This document shows positions 20,041-29,827 of a DNA stretch of 64,000 bases, in pieces. The DNA is from Snodgrassella alvi wkB2. GTDB lineage: Bacteria > Pseudomonadota > Gammaproteobacteria > Burkholderiales > Neisseriaceae. The translations under genes and the position numbers were made by a program. Under the pieces are notes generated by a model. That model saw only the letters and a program-made list of their open reading frames with translations, was not told the origin of the DNA and made no database searches. The number at the start of each line of letters is the position of its first letter. The first letter of the stretch is position 1. The DNA lies in contig NZ_CP007446.1 in the NCBI RefSeq assembly GCF_000600005.1, forward strand, positions 1,886,894 through 1,950,893, given 5' to 3'.

Positions 20041-20784
20041 ATGAATGTAATGCCTACTGTGCCGCCAAGTCAGCTTCGTGTCAGCGGTCTGCAAAAAAGT
20101 TTTAAACAGCGTCAGGTAGTTAATGATGTCGCACTGGAAGTCAACAGTGGCGAGGTAATCGGTCTGCTTGGCCCGAATGGTGCCGGTAAAACTACCAGCT
20201 TCTATATGATTGTAGGTCTGATTGCAGCTGATGGTGGCAGTATTATGCTTGATAATCGAGAAATTACTCACCGTCCGATTTATGAACGTGCACGACTTGG
20301 TTTAGGTTATCTGCCTCAGGAAGCTTCGATTTTTCGTAAAATGACAGTAGCCCAGAATATCAAAGCTATTCTGGAAATTAACTATCCACCCGAAAAACGA
20401 GCCGAACAGCTGGAGCTGCTGCTGGCCGACCTGCATATTGAGCACCTGCGCAACAATACTGCACAATCTTTGTCCGGCGGTGAACGCCGTCGTGCTGAAA
20501 TTGCACGGGTTCTGGCCATGAACCCGCGCTTCATTCTGCTTGATGAACCATTTGCCGGCGTTGATCCGATTGCAGTGATCGATATTCAGAATCTGATTTC
20601 TTTCCTGAAACAGCGTGGTATCGGCACACTGATTACAGACCATAATGTCCGTGAAACCCTGCGCATCTGTGACCGTGCATATATTATTAACCAGGGCAGT
20701 GTACTGGCTTCCGGTGTCCCGGAAGAGCTGGTTAATAATGAACAGGTACGCGCTGTTTATCTGGGTGAGCATTTCGAGTATTAA
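20041..20784 (+). CDS. lptB: LPS export ATPase LptB
   Basis: Cytoplasmic ABC ATPase that drives LPS extraction with LptF and LptG. 247 residues. Walker A is GPNGAGKTT (44-52), the signature is [13 protein letters not shown] (about 148-160), and Walker B is [15 protein letters not shown] (about 167-181), with a switch His in TDHNVRETL. It follows lptA by 9 bp and precedes rpoN by 6 bp, the arrangement seen across the beta- and gammaproteobacteria. Confidence 0.97.
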   Translation: MNVMPTVPPSQLRVSGLQKSFKQRQVVNDVALEVNSGEVIGLLGPNGAGKTTSFYMIVGLIAADGGSIMLDNREITHRPIYERARLGLGYLPQEASIFRKMTVAQNIKAILEINYPPEKRAEQLELLLADLHIEHLRNNTAQSLSGGERRRAEIARVLAMNPRFILLDEPFAGVDPIAVIDIQNLISFLKQRGIGTLITDHNVRETLRICDRAYIINQGSVLASGVPEELVNNEQVRAVYLGEHFEY

Positions 20785-20790
20785 CTGCTT

Positions 20791-22167
20791 ATGCAAAGGC
20801 CAGCTACTCATCTCCGACTCAGTCTTACCACCCGCCTTAGTCCGAAGCTGCAACAATCGCTACAGGTGTTGCAGCTGTCTACGCTGGAATTACAGGAACT
20901 GGTAGCCGGCTGGCTGGCGGATAATCCTTTTCTTGAGGAAGTAGAAAATACATCTGAAGACAGCTTTTCTGATACTCAGTATGTACAGCCGCCACAGCTG
21001 GGTATTATGCAAGACGAAAGTGATGTCTGGGACACGCTGGCCGACAATCCTGATATGTATGAATTGCTGCGCCGGCAGGTATGTGAATACGATCTGGATG
21101 ACGTTACGGCAGCACAGGTGTATTTTCTGATAGAGAATCTGAATGAGCAGGGTTATCTGGACAGCAGTTTAACTGATCTGGTAGAAAATGCACCGCTGGA
21201 ATGGCGGCTGGACGAAACAGAGCTGGCACAGGCGCTGACGATTCTGCAGCAGTTTGAGCCTACTGGTGTTGGTGCTCGGAATTTACAGGAATCCCTGTTA
21301 CTGCAACTGGAAAATCTGTCTGACGAATCTGTCGATAATGATGAAATTCATACCTGCGCGCGCTTACTGATTAGCAAACACTTTGGTCAGTGGCTGAGTA
21401 CCCATCAGTTTAAACAACTTTGCCGGCAACTGCCCCAGTTTTCTGCAAACACACTTGAAGCAGCCTGTAAACTCATTGGCGCACTAAATCCTTATCCCTG
21501 TTACGGATTACCTGATCGTAATGGTATTCTGTCTGTACGCCCTGATATGGAAGTTTATATCAATAAGAGTGGCAAATGGCAGATACGCCTTTTGCATGAT
21601 ACTTTTCCTCAGCTGAGAATAGAACCCGGTGTCGAAGAGTGGATAGAGCAAAAAAGCACAGAGATGGATACTATGTGTAAAAACAAATGGCAGGAAGCAC
21701 AAACGTGTCTTCACAGCCTGCAGATGCGTAAAACCACTCTGCAACGTCTGGGCGAATGGATTTTGCAGCAACAGCAGGATTTTTTCAGTTTTGGTTCTCT
21801 GGCGCTGGCTCCCTTAACCATTAAAGAAACAGCTCAGGCTCTCGAACTGGCAGAGAGTACTGTTTCACGGGCAATCAATCAGAAATACCTGACCTGTTCA
21901 CAAGGTGTTTTTCCTCTACGCTATTTTTTCAATCAGTCTGTTGCAGCAACGGATGATGGAACAGGTAACAGTCAGACAGCAATTAAATCACTGTTGCAAA
22001 GTATAATTAACGGAGAAGACCCGCAACATCCCTATTCTGATACACATTTGGTAAATCAGCTGGCTAAGCAGGGTATTAATCTAGCCCGGCGCACAGTTGC
22101 AAAATATCGTGAGGACTTGAAAATTCCTCCGGCGCACCAACGTAAAGTACAGTACAGTAATCATTAA
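20791..22167 (+). CDS. rpoN: RNA polymerase sigma-54 factor
   Basis: Sigma factor for -24/-12 promoters, active only with AAA+ enhancer-binding proteins. The 458-residue protein has the glutamine-rich activator-interacting region I (TRLSPKLQQSLQVLQLSTLE, about 13-32), an acidic region II, and the C-terminal RpoN box ARRTVAKYRE (about residue 436) that reads the -24 element. The gene appears intact. In pathogenic Neisseria rpoN is a broken remnant, so a full copy is notable. The CoA-transferase promoter near 63.1 kb in this window is a candidate target. Confidence 0.95.
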   Translation: MQRPATHLRLSLTTRLSPKLQQSLQVLQLSTLELQELVAGWLADNPFLEEVENTSEDSFSDTQYVQPPQLGIMQDESDVWDTLADNPDMYELLRRQVCEYDLDDVTAAQVYFLIENLNEQGYLDSSLTDLVENAPLEWRLDETELAQALTILQQFEPTGVGARNLQESLLLQLENLSDESVDNDEIHTCARLLISKHFGQWLSTHQFKQLCRQLPQFSANTLEAACKLIGALNPYPCYGLPDRNGILSVRPDMEVYINKSGKWQIRLLHDTFPQLRIEPGVEEWIEQKSTEMDTMCKNKWQEAQTCLHSLQMRKTTLQRLGEWILQQQQDFFSFGSLALAPLTIKETAQALELAESTVSRAINQKYLTCSQGVFPLRYFFNQSVAATDDGTGNSQTAIKSLLQSIINGEDPQHPYSDTHLVNQLAKQGINLARRTVAKYREDLKIPPAHQRKVQYSNH

Positions 22168-22231
22168 TTTTCAGTTAACTTCCATAAAATTTATTCTGTT
22201 TTTTCCTAAACCCTTTAAAAAGGATCAGGCT

Positions 22232-22570
22232 ATGAATCTTAAATTTATCGGACAGAATCTTGATGTTACCGCAGCTCTGAAAGACTACACACTGAATAAA
22301 CTGGAGCGCATTATCCGTCATGCCGATCAGGTCATCAGCGCAACTGTCACTTTCTCTGTATTTAAAGTACAGAAAAAAGCTGAAATTGATTTGCATCTTT
22401 CCGGTAAAGATATCCATATTGAATGTCTGGATAATGATATGTATGCTGCTATCGATTGTCTGATGGATAAACTGGACAGGGCTGTGATTAAATATAAAGA
22501 AAAAAGGCAGCCTTCACACCAGACACCCGAAATATGTACTGACACGGATACTGCTACTGAACTTGAATAA
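22232..22570 (+). CDS. hpf: Ribosome hibernation-promoting factor
   Basis: Binds the 30S decoding site and promotes inactive 100S ribosomes in stationary phase. The 112-residue product is a short HPF: MNLKFIGQNLDVTAALKDY at the start, then KLERIIRH and the basic C-terminal helix DRAVIKYKEKRQ. It directly follows rpoN, as in many proteobacteria, 64 bp away, with AAAAGGATC as its ribosome-binding site. Confidence 0.93.
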   Translation: MNLKFIGQNLDVTAALKDYTLNKLERIIRHADQVISATVTFSVFKVQKKAEIDLHLSGKDIHIECLDNDMYAAIDCLMDKLDRAVIKYKEKRQPSHQTPEICTDTDTATELE

Positions 22571-22764
22571 TCGGCAGATATTTTGAATATTTCTCTAAAA
22601 TGCATTTGTGATTTTGATTGCAGTTTTTTTTTACTAAACTGCTTTGCTAAAGGTATATAATTAACTTTGAAATAATATTTTATTTGTAGTTAAATAGTTT
22701 ATAGGTAACGTATAAATATTAATTAACACGCAATTCTTTATTCTGAATAGAAAGAGGTATTAAC

Positions 22765-22968
22765 ATGAAATCAAGTCTAAAAACACTGGCTTTAATAGCT
22801 GCAGTAGCTGCTTCTCTCTCTGCTTGTGCTGATATGACCCCAGCTCAGCGTAATACTGCTGCCGGTGTAGTAGTAGGGGGTGTGGCTGGTAATCTGTTAG
22901 GTAAAGATACTGGTGCTACTTTAGGTGGTGCTGCTCTGGGTGGCGTTATCGGTAGCCAGATTCAATAA
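22765..22968 (+). CDS. Glycine-zipper lipoprotein, OsmB-like
   Basis: A 67-residue precursor with a lipoprotein signal peptide ending in the lipobox LSAC (Cys21). The mature part is short and built of glycine-zipper repeats (AAGVVVGGVAGNLLGKDTGA and GGAALGGVIGSQIQ), a membrane-associating pattern. It resembles OsmB and other stress-induced outer-membrane lipoproteins. AGAGG lies 8 nt before the ATG. It is followed by a strong terminator, so it is a separate unit. Confidence 0.85.
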   Translation: MKSSLKTLALIAAVAASLSACADMTPAQRNTAAGVVVGGVAGNLLGKDTGATLGGAALGGVIGSQIQ

Positions 22969-22987
22969 TCAAATTAGTTAACGAAAA

Positions 22988-23014
22988 AAGCCTGCTGTTA
23001 TCAGCAGGCTTTTG
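22988..23014. terminator. Shared terminator hairpin
   Basis: AGCCTGCTG-TTAT-CAGCAGGCT followed by TTTG on the plus strand and preceded by AAAAAA, so it can act for the lipoprotein gene (+) and the TerC-family gene (-). Confidence 0.85.
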
Positions 23015-23031
23015 TATGGCTATCAATTGGG

Positions 23032-24597
23032 TTATTCAGATTCCGGCTGTTCAATTTTGCTGATACGTACCCGTTCCAGACGGTGCCCGTCTTTGTTCAA
23101 TACTTCAAAACGGTAACCGGCATAATCAATAGTATCTCCGACATCCGGAATATCCTGCATTTCTTCCATAATTAATCCGGCTACAGTATGGTACTCAGCA
23201 TCTTCCGGTAAGGTAGGCAAATGCAGATGCTGAGCCAAAATAGCATATTCAAGACTGCCGTCTACAGTAACGCTATGATCGGCATTTTGCTGGATACTGG
23301 GCGCATCGGCACGCTCATACTCTTCTGGAAAATCACCGGCAATCGTTTCCATTAAATCTTTCATGCTAACCAGTCCGAGTACAGCGCCAAATTCATCAAC
23401 TACCAGCGCAATATCAGCACTTCGCGAACGAAACAACTCCATAGCATCAAGTACAGTGCTGCTATCCGGTAAGACCAGCGGCTGCCGTAATGCAGCCTGA
23501 ATATTTAATTGTTCTCCGCTTAATAACTGGTTAAGTAAATCTTTTTTATTTACAAATCCCAGCGGCTCATCAATTCCGGCCTTTCCTACTACCACCAGCC
23601 GTGAAAATGGTGTGCTTTGTAATTGTTGGCACTGCTGCTCACGCGGCTGAGATAAATCCAGACGTTCAATATCACTGCGCGGTGTCATGACACCCATTAT
23701 CGGACGTTCGGCTAGAGTAAGCACGCTGCGAATCATGGATTTTTCATTTTCTTCAAAATGTTCGTCATCATCAGTTTGCGTACCATTTTTAGCCAGCTCT
23801 TTTTCACGCAGTCCCATCATACCCAGCACACTATCAGCGGTACGATAACGCCAAGAGCGGCCAATCATATCGTTACGACGGGTATTCCGGGTAGAAATCT
23901 GATTAAATATCTCAATCAGAATGGAGAAAGCAATAGCGGCATACAGATAACCCTTAGGTATTTCAAAGTGTAAGCCTTCAGCAATCAGGCTGAACCCTAT
24001 CATGAGTAAAAAGCCCAGACACAGCATCACTACTGTAGGATGGCGATTTACAAACTCTGTTAATGGTCCGCTTGCCCAAATCATCATTGCCATAGCAATA
24101 ATCACGGCCAGCATTGCCACTGTAATGTGTTGCACCATGGCGACAGCGGTAATGACTGAATCAAGTGAAAATACTGCGTCCAGAACGACAATTTGTAATA
24201 CCACACTCCAGAAACTGGCATAAACGGAGACATTGGTAATTGACGCCATAGCAGTATGCCCTTCCAGCCGTTCATGCAACTCAGTTGTTGCCTTATAGAG
24301 CAGGAAGAGTCCGCCACCGAACATAATCAGATCTTTAACTGAAATGGCAAAACCGCTGATATGTACAAAGGGCTTGGTCAGGGTAATGATAAAAGACATC
24401 AGTGCCAGCATCAGAATGCGAATCAGCACTGCCAGAGACAAACCAGCTATACGGGCATGGTCGCGCTTTTTCGGACTGGCTTTATTCGCCAGTATGGCTA
24501 CAAATACAAGATTATCGATACCTAAAACGATTTCAAGAATTATCAGGGTAATCAGCCCTACCCATGTGGCCGGTTCTCCTAACCAGCTAAAATCCAT
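23032..24597 (-). CDS. TerC-family membrane protein with CBS and CorC domains
   Basis: A 521-residue protein of the YegH/YoaE type. Residues 1-240 form a TerC membrane domain with about seven spans (GLITLIILEIVLGIDNLVFV; DAVFSLDSVITAVAMVQH with the conserved acidic pairs). Two CBS domains follow (MTPRSDIERLDL; ALVVDEFGAVLGLVSMKDLM), then a C-terminal CorC/HlyC transporter-associated domain. TerC relatives take part in metal, mostly manganese, export and protein secretion support. The substrate here is unknown. A possible leader peptide and a terminator-like hairpin lie in its 5' region, suggesting attenuation. Confidence 0.88.
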   Translation of the reverse strand: MDFSWLGEPATWVGLITLIILEIVLGIDNLVFVAILANKASPKKRDHARIAGLSLAVLIRILMLALMSFIITLTKPFVHISGFAISVKDLIMFGGGLFLLYKATTELHERLEGHTAMASITNVSVYASFWSVVLQIVVLDAVFSLDSVITAVAMVQHITVAMLAVIIAMAMMIWASGPLTEFVNRHPTVVMLCLGFLLMIGFSLIAEGLHFEIPKGYLYAAIAFSILIEIFNQISTRNTRRNDMIGRSWRYRTADSVLGMMGLREKELAKNGTQTDDDEHFEENEKSMIRSVLTLAERPIMGVMTPRSDIERLDLSQPREQQCQQLQSTPFSRLVVVGKAGIDEPLGFVNKKDLLNQLLSGEQLNIQAALRQPLVLPDSSTVLDAMELFRSRSADIALVVDEFGAVLGLVSMKDLMETIAGDFPEEYERADAPSIQQNADHSVTVDGSLEYAILAQHLHLPTLPEDAEYHTVAGLIMEEMQDIPDVGDTIDYAGYRFEVLNKDGHRLERVRISKIEQPESE

Positions 24598-24625
24598 TTT
24601 CTTTTCCTATGCGTTAAATACAAAC

Positions 24626-24655
24626 AGGCAGCCTGCTACATGAGCAAGGCTGCCT
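24626..24655 (-). promoter_or_regulatory. Terminator-like hairpin in the 5' leader of the TerC-family gene
   Basis: AGGCAGCC (24626-24633) pairs with GGCTGCCT (24648-24655). Inside it GCT/AGC also pair. On the minus strand the stem is followed by GTTTGTATTT, and the TerC start lies about 30 bp further on. Each arm is also close to the 12-mer AGGCTGCCTGAA. Confidence 0.6.
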
Positions 24656-24659
24656 TAAA

Positions 24660-24716
24660 TCAGAGAAAAAACACGTCTACATGCACGATACAACTGCTCG
24701 AGACCTCGTCTTCCAT
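24660..24716 (-). CDS. Possible 18-residue leader peptide
   Basis: A short frame, MEDEVSSSCIVHVDVFFL then stop, lies in the 5' leader of the TerC-family gene. AAGGA sits 9 nt before the ATG, and a -35/-10 pair (TTGATT, 24775-24770; TAAACT, 24753-24748) lies upstream. The stop codon is 4 nt before the terminator-like hairpin, so ribosome position could influence that hairpin. It is too short to judge by composition. Confidence 0.35.
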   Translation of the reverse strand: MEDEVSSSCIVHVDVFFL

Positions 24717-24871
24717 CTGAAAGTTTCCTTAAAATAATCTTAAATGCAGTTTAGCAGCATAAAACAAAAAATCAAGTACCTCGCCTGAAAGCGAGCATTT
24801 ACATAAATAGCTGAATCCGAACTGGGCTCAAAATATGGTATGCTATCACCTTACTATTTTTTTAATTACTC

Positions 24872-25519
24872 ATGAATCTGTTTCGTCACGCCCGTTTTTA
24901 TACAACCGTTAATCATCTGAAAGACCTGCCCGCAACAACTGCTGAAATTGCTTTTGTCGGTCGCAGCAATGCGGGTAAATCAAGCGCAATCAATACACTG
25001 ACTAATCATACTCGTCTGGCTTATGTATCCAAAACTCCAGGCCGTACCCAGCACATTAATTTTTTTGAACTGACTAATGGCGGGTTTATGGTGGATTTAC
25101 CCGGTTATGGTTACGCTCAGGTACCTGAGGCAATCCGCAGACATTGGGTAACACTACTGGGCGATTACCTACAAACACGCATGCAACTGGTCGGGCTGAT
25201 TCTGATTATGGATGCCCGCCACCCGCTTAAAGAGCTGGACAAACAAATGCTTGATTTTTTCGCGGTAACTCGGCGTCCTGTCCATATTTTGCTCTCTAAA
25301 GCAGATAAATTATCAAAAAACGATCAAATTAAAACCTTGACCAGTGTGAAAAAAGCACTTCAACCTTACATTGCCCGTCAACAAGTTACGGTACAACTGT
25401 TCTCCAGTCTGAAAAAGCAAGGTATAGATGAGGTCAATCAAATTGCCACTGACTGGTTTACCCAGCAAACTAATCTGATAACAGACGCGGAAAAACCAGA
25501 CCAGAGAACCACAGATTAA
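24872..25519 (+). CDS. engB: Ribosome biogenesis GTPase EngB (YsxC/YihA)
   Basis: Essential small GTPase needed for 50S assembly. 215 residues. G1 is GRSNAGKSS (30-38), switch I is [13 protein letters not shown]3 is DLPGYGYA, and G4 is SKADKL. The last is the usual variant of NKAD in this family. Length is typical. It is divergent from the TerC-family gene. Confidence 0.95.
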   Translation: MNLFRHARFYTTVNHLKDLPATTAEIAFVGRSNAGKSSAINTLTNHTRLAYVSKTPGRTQHINFFELTNGGFMVDLPGYGYAQVPEAIRRHWVTLLGDYLQTRMQLVGLILIMDARHPLKELDKQMLDFFAVTRRPVHILLSKADKLSKNDQIKTLTSVKKALQPYIARQQVTVQLFSSLKKQGIDEVNQIATDWFTQQTNLITDAEKPDQRTTD

Positions 25520-25651
25520 TAGTTATCTGTCGTACTATACATCTGCCAGACTAAAACCATATCGATATTGAAATTTAAATAGTAGCAGTTTACATACAAC
25601 TACAACGTATTCTTTGGAGAGAACCTGCCAGCCGGATAAGTATAAATAACT

Positions 25652-27082
25652 TTATCCGTTGGCTACAGGCAACTGATTTTTATTTTTCTGGCGGTTCCTG
25701 TTTCTGCTCGGCGTAAATTTAGGCAGTAAAAAATGCATACTTAAACCCTTGGGTTGTTGATTATCTGCATAAATTTTGCCATGGTGGCGATCGATGATGT
25801 GTTTGGTTAACGCCAATCCTAAACCTGTACCCGGTTTATTAGCACTACTGTCTGCACGATAAAAAGCAGTAAAAATATGCGGTAACTGATTTTCTGCTAC
25901 ACCGGGGCCATTGTCACTGATATCAACCTGCCATTGCTGTTTACCACCCTCATGCAGATAAACCTTAATTTCACTGCCATCAGGGCTGTAATTAATGGCA
26001 TTACGCACAACATTATCAAAAGCCCGATATAAATAGCTTTCATTGGCTTTTACCATAGCAGTATCAGGAATATCACACTGCCATGATAAAGTCTGCTGAT
26101 GTTGCATGGCTATGGCCTGATTGTCTTCCACGATTTGTTTGATTAGCGGCACCAAAGACAAAGGTTCCAGCGTAATAGGCAAATCAGAGGTTTCCAGCCG
26201 TGACAAGGTAAGCAGTTCACCTACCAGTAAATCCATACGCCCCAGTTCACTTTCCAAACGCTGCAAGTGTTGTTCCTGTTTTTGTGGCTGTACGTGAATT
26301 AAACCAATAATTGCCTGCATGCGTGCCAGCGGGGAGCGCATTTCATGCGATACATGGTGCAGCAGGTGACGTTCTTTTTCCACAAGCTTCTGTAGTTTAT
26401 CTGCCATATTGTCAAACTGCACGGCTAGAGAATACAGTTCATCACGACGTTCTGATAGCTGATGAGAAACACGGGTCTGCAAATTCCCGTGAGCCAGACG
26501 ATCCATCCCGCGCCACAATACGCGGATTGGCTGGGTAATATTATTAGCCAGAATATAGGCTGTTAATAAACCTACAACAATAATAAAGCTGAGAATAATA
26601 AATTCGTGCCAGACTGGTGCAATGGGTAAACCAGGAATAAAAAACGGGCTCGGCGGGCGTGGAGTACGTTCATGGTTCCAGCCGCGAATCATGAAGAGAT
26701 ATTCTTCACCCAGTGAATTATAGGCAATCTGTACGAGTTTTGAGTGCGGATGTGACAAAGCGAACTCATGTGCTTTATCGATATCCTCAGGATCAATAGG
26801 GCGCCCTAGTATGTCGTTTTTGTTGTCACCAGTAATAACATACAGGTTTTCGCCACCCGGACTATTCCCCCACTCAACCAGTTGTTCGCGTATACCGGCA
26901 TCACCACGTGCCTGAAACGCATTCATGGTGCTGCTCAGCAGATTTTCTTCAAAATTGCGCTGTTGTTTAAACCGTGTTTCGGCTAAAGTGTTTTGTACCA
27001 GCCAGAATGAAGAACTGGCCACAAAAATGGCACAAACAATAACAGCACAAAAAGTAGCAAAGATACGGGGGAACAGTTTCAT
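25652..27082 (-). CDS. misS: Sensor histidine kinase, MisS/CpxA-like
   Basis: Inner-membrane sensor of envelope stress. The 476-residue protein has two membrane spans (about 9-29 and 159-180) around a periplasmic sensor loop of about 130 residues. A HAMP linker follows, then the DHp domain with HVSHEMRSPLARM (phospho-acceptor His246) and the ATPase domain with VDISDNGPGV and GTGLGLALTKHI. It follows its response regulator by 42 bp. The pair matches MisR/MisS of Neisseria, which relates to CpxRA. The gene name rests on family and order. Confidence 0.85.
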   Translation of the reverse strand: MKLFPRIFATFCAVIVCAIFVASSSFWLVQNTLAETRFKQQRNFEENLLSSTMNAFQARGDAGIREQLVEWGNSPGGENLYVITGDNKNDILGRPIDPEDIDKAHEFALSHPHSKLVQIAYNSLGEEYLFMIRGWNHERTPRPPSPFFIPGLPIAPVWHEFIILSFIIVVGLLTAYILANNITQPIRVLWRGMDRLAHGNLQTRVSHQLSERRDELYSLAVQFDNMADKLQKLVEKERHLLHHVSHEMRSPLARMQAIIGLIHVQPQKQEQHLQRLESELGRMDLLVGELLTLSRLETSDLPITLEPLSLVPLIKQIVEDNQAIAMQHQQTLSWQCDIPDTAMVKANESYLYRAFDNVVRNAINYSPDGSEIKVYLHEGGKQQWQVDISDNGPGVAENQLPHIFTAFYRADSSANKPGTGLGLALTKHIIDRHHGKIYADNQQPKGLSMHFLLPKFTPSRNRNRQKNKNQLPVANG

Positions 27083-27124
27083 AAATCAGAACAGGCTGTT
27101 TATTAACAGCCTGTATCCACTGGT

Positions 27125-27808
27125 TCAGTTTTTTACAAACAGATAACCCAGACCACGCACAGTCTGAATCAGACTAGCATTGCCCAGCTTATGACGAATA
27201 CTGGATATATGAACGTCGATACTGCGATCAAATTTAGCCAGCTTCCGGTCTAGTGCTTCCAGAGACAGTGTTTCTTTGCTAACTACCTGTCCGGCATGAC
27301 GCATCAGAACTTCCAGCAGATTAAATTCGGTACTGGTCAGCTCCAGTGGTTCTTCTTCAATAGTAACCTGACGTTTAGCCGGATAAAGTACTACACCACT
27401 GGCTGCAATACTGTTCGGAATGCCATTCTGGTCATTGTCATGACTTTGATGTGTACGGCGGAGGATAGCATTGATACGAGCCAGCAATTCACGCGGCTGA
27501 CAAGGTTTCGGCACATAGTCATCCGCACCCATTTCCAAACCGATAATGCGATCAATATCATCGCCTTTGGCGGTTAGCATAATAATCGGAATCTTGCTTT
27601 GAACCCGTACCGTTTTCAATACATCTAGACCGTTCATTTTCGGCATCATGGAATCCAGAACCACTACATCATACTGACCGGTTAAAATTTCTTTAACACC
27701 GGCTTCACCATCAGCAACGCGGCTGACTTCCAGACCTTCTGCTGTCAGATATTCAGTGAGCAGTTCAGTCAACAAATTATCATCATCAATTAATAATACG
27801 CGATTCAT
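27125..27808 (-). CDS. misR: Response regulator, MisR/CpxR-like
   Basis: OmpR-type DNA-binding response regulator, 227 residues. The receiver domain (1-115) has the acidic pocket DDD at 8-10, the phosphorylated Asp52 in VVLDSMMPKMNG, and Lys in YVPKPCQPREL. The C-terminal winged helix has LELTSTEFNLLEVLM and SIDVHISSIRHKLG. It is first in an operon with the kinase. In Neisseria the homologous pair controls envelope, LPS-decoration and disulfide genes; the targets here are not visible. Confidence 0.88.
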   Translation of the reverse strand: MNRVLLIDDDNLLTELLTEYLTAEGLEVSRVADGEAGVKEILTGQYDVVVLDSMMPKMNGLDVLKTVRVQSKIPIIMLTAKGDDIDRIIGLEMGADDYVPKPCQPRELLARINAILRRTHQSHDNDQNGIPNSIAASGVVLYPAKRQVTIEEEPLELTSTEFNLLEVLMRHAGQVVSKETLSLEALDRKLAKFDRSIDVHISSIRHKLGNASLIQTVRGLGYLFVKN

Positions 27809-27970
27809 ATCATCCTCCTAAATGGAAGTGCGTTGTCTGTATTGACTACAGACGAATTTACTATATTTACACTTTGTATCTTAACATGTAGGTTGAGATT
27901 ATCTTTACAATAACAAGGCTTTTTCTCATTTTTTCATTAAAAAGCACTATGTTAAATATTTGTCTGAACT

Positions 27971-29779
27971 CTATAAACAATTCACTTTCTGCATGCTTTG
28001 CTGCTGATATTTCAGGCAATCTTGTTGCAATTGTGGTATTACTGCCACGGCCTGAGGCTGCTGTTTAAATCTGCTTATAAAACCAGGAACAAGTACAGGA
28101 TAATAATGACTTACATGGCTGAACCACTCTTTAGCCTCATTATTCTGATGTGCTTGCTCTAAGTAAAATCCGCGCATGAAAGTGTTGCTATACGGGCGAT
28201 ACCGTCCGGCAAGTAATGCAGCCTGTTTACCCCATAAAGGTAAAAAAGAATCAGTAACATTCAACTTTTCGATAATTGCCATGTCTACATAATAACGAAG
28301 AAAGTACATTTGATTACGCAAATCATGCATACGGCTTACTTGTTCAGCCTGGGGCAGATTACGTTCAGCACGCACTTTTAAAAAACGCTGATAGTTCATC
28401 ATTTGCCACAGAAGCAGAACCATCGAAATCAATACCACTATGGCGCAGAACTGATTTACGCGGCCGGACGCCGGACGGCAAGACCGTTTCAAGTCCTCCT
28501 GTGATACAGGCGTTAGTGCCACAAACAAAACAAACACAGCAAGAAAATAGCTGTACCACAGCGGATATTCCAGCATGCTGTGGCATAAAGACACCAGAAT
28601 CATACTGATCAGCACAATTGATGCCGGATTAAATCCTTTACGTAAATGAGGCCAGATAACCCATAAAAAGCAGGCACTGACAATTAGCAGTCCGACTATG
28701 CCTGTTTCAGCCAGTAATTGTAGTACCAGATTATGACAATGAGTAAACAGCACAGTATTTTCATACTGACGAAAACCATTCGGATAAACATCTGCAATAG
28801 CAAAGCCCTGATATGAATAACTGCCCCAGCCATAACCAAACCACGGAGCGCTTTGAAATATCAGCCAGGCCTTATGCCACTCCATTTGTCTGCCAGACCG
28901 GGCAAATCCACCCTGTTCCAGCCGTGCTGTTCCGGATTGAAAATTGATATGCAGCAACATGTCAAATAATGGGCTTAATATCAGCTGAAACAGCAATACC
29001 AGACCTATGGCAATACCCAGCATCAGCAACAGGCGATTCGCTGCAGAGCCGGCACGCCAGCGCCAGAAAAATAGTGACAGTCCTATTACCAGCACATAGA
29101 CAACAATTGTCCGTGAACCGATCAGTCCCATAATGCCGGTAAACCAGATTAATAAAACCCATACCAGCCAGTTAGGCAGACGTCGCTGTTCCCATAAAAA
29201 GCACAGTGCCAGCACGCCCCACATCAGATAATGCCCGAGATGATTGCGCTGTGCCAGCTGACCATAGATGTAATGATTACCCGGACCGCGCAATATTCCC
29301 GGTATCCGGTCTGCAATATCAGCAAACTGCATTACACACACGATTGACTGTAGTAGTACACCCAGTACAAGAGCCATCGCCAGAATAGTGACAGCCTGAG
29401 TCTGGCCTATGCGAATCACCCATGCCCGTGCAGCCCATGCGAGCAAAGCCATTACTACAAATACCAGAGCAGTCAGATCAGACTGGCTGATATAAGTAAG
29501 ATGCATAACTCTTGCCTGTAGCATCAGCAAAAAAGCGAGCAATAGCAGACTGATACAGGCAGGAGGAAATGAAAACTGAGTTTTGCGTGTCAGTACCGTT
29601 AATCCAGTCAGACAAAGAGCAAAAAATAACGTCCCGGCTTCCAGATAAAAGCTTGACAGCGTACCTACCCGCCAACTCGACATAAATGGCACAATGCATA
29701 AAGTCAGCATCCCCAGCCACCATATCAGTGTGGACAGACGGCAAATACTCGGACACGAATCAATTTGTGACTGATTCAT
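27971..29779 (-). CDS. pglL: PglL-type O-oligosaccharyltransferase / Wzy-C ligase
   Basis: A 602-residue polytopic membrane protein with about a dozen spans and the Wzy_C (O-antigen ligase/polymerase) region. The diagnostic PglL segment is present: GNHYIYGQLAQRNHLGHYL near residues 175-195, followed by LIGSRTIVVY and, in the large periplasmic loop, APWFGYGWGSYSYQGFA and HCHNLVLQLLAETG. These enzymes move lipid-linked glycans to pilin and other periplasmic proteins. The ATG at 29779 is preferred over one 4 codons upstream. O-antigen ligase is the alternative reading. Confidence 0.8.
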   Translation of the reverse strand: MNQSQIDSCPSICRLSTLIWWLGMLTLCIVPFMSSWRVGTLSSFYLEAGTLFFALCLTGLTVLTRKTQFSFPPACISLLLLAFLLMLQARVMHLTYISQSDLTALVFVVMALLAWAARAWVIRIGQTQAVTILAMALVLGVLLQSIVCVMQFADIADRIPGILRGPGNHYIYGQLAQRNHLGHYLMWGVLALCFLWEQRRLPNWLVWVLLIWFTGIMGLIGSRTIVVYVLVIGLSLFFWRWRAGSAANRLLLMLGIAIGLVLLFQLILSPLFDMLLHINFQSGTARLEQGGFARSGRQMEWHKAWLIFQSAPWFGYGWGSYSYQGFAIADVYPNGFRQYENTVLFTHCHNLVLQLLAETGIVGLLIVSACFLWVIWPHLRKGFNPASIVLISMILVSLCHSMLEYPLWYSYFLAVFVLFVALTPVSQEDLKRSCRPASGRVNQFCAIVVLISMVLLLWQMMNYQRFLKVRAERNLPQAEQVSRMHDLRNQMYFLRYYVDMAIIEKLNVTDSFLPLWGKQAALLAGRYRPYSNTFMRGFYLEQAHQNNEAKEWFSHVSHYYPVLVPGFISRFKQQPQAVAVIPQLQQDCLKYQQQSMQKVNCL

Positions 29780-29827
29780 ACAACTCTCCAACGAATAACA
29801 TCATTAGCCGGCTTATATTATTTATTA

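Noticed and set aside
19558..20271. 237-codon frame opposite lptA and lptB
   Set aside because: Antisense shadow of two well-supported genes; the product has no recognisable features.
24600..24780. yybP-ykoY manganese riboswitch ahead of the TerC-family gene
   Set aside because: The conserved GGGGAGUA and CUACCC blocks are not present; only a short frame and a hairpin are seen.
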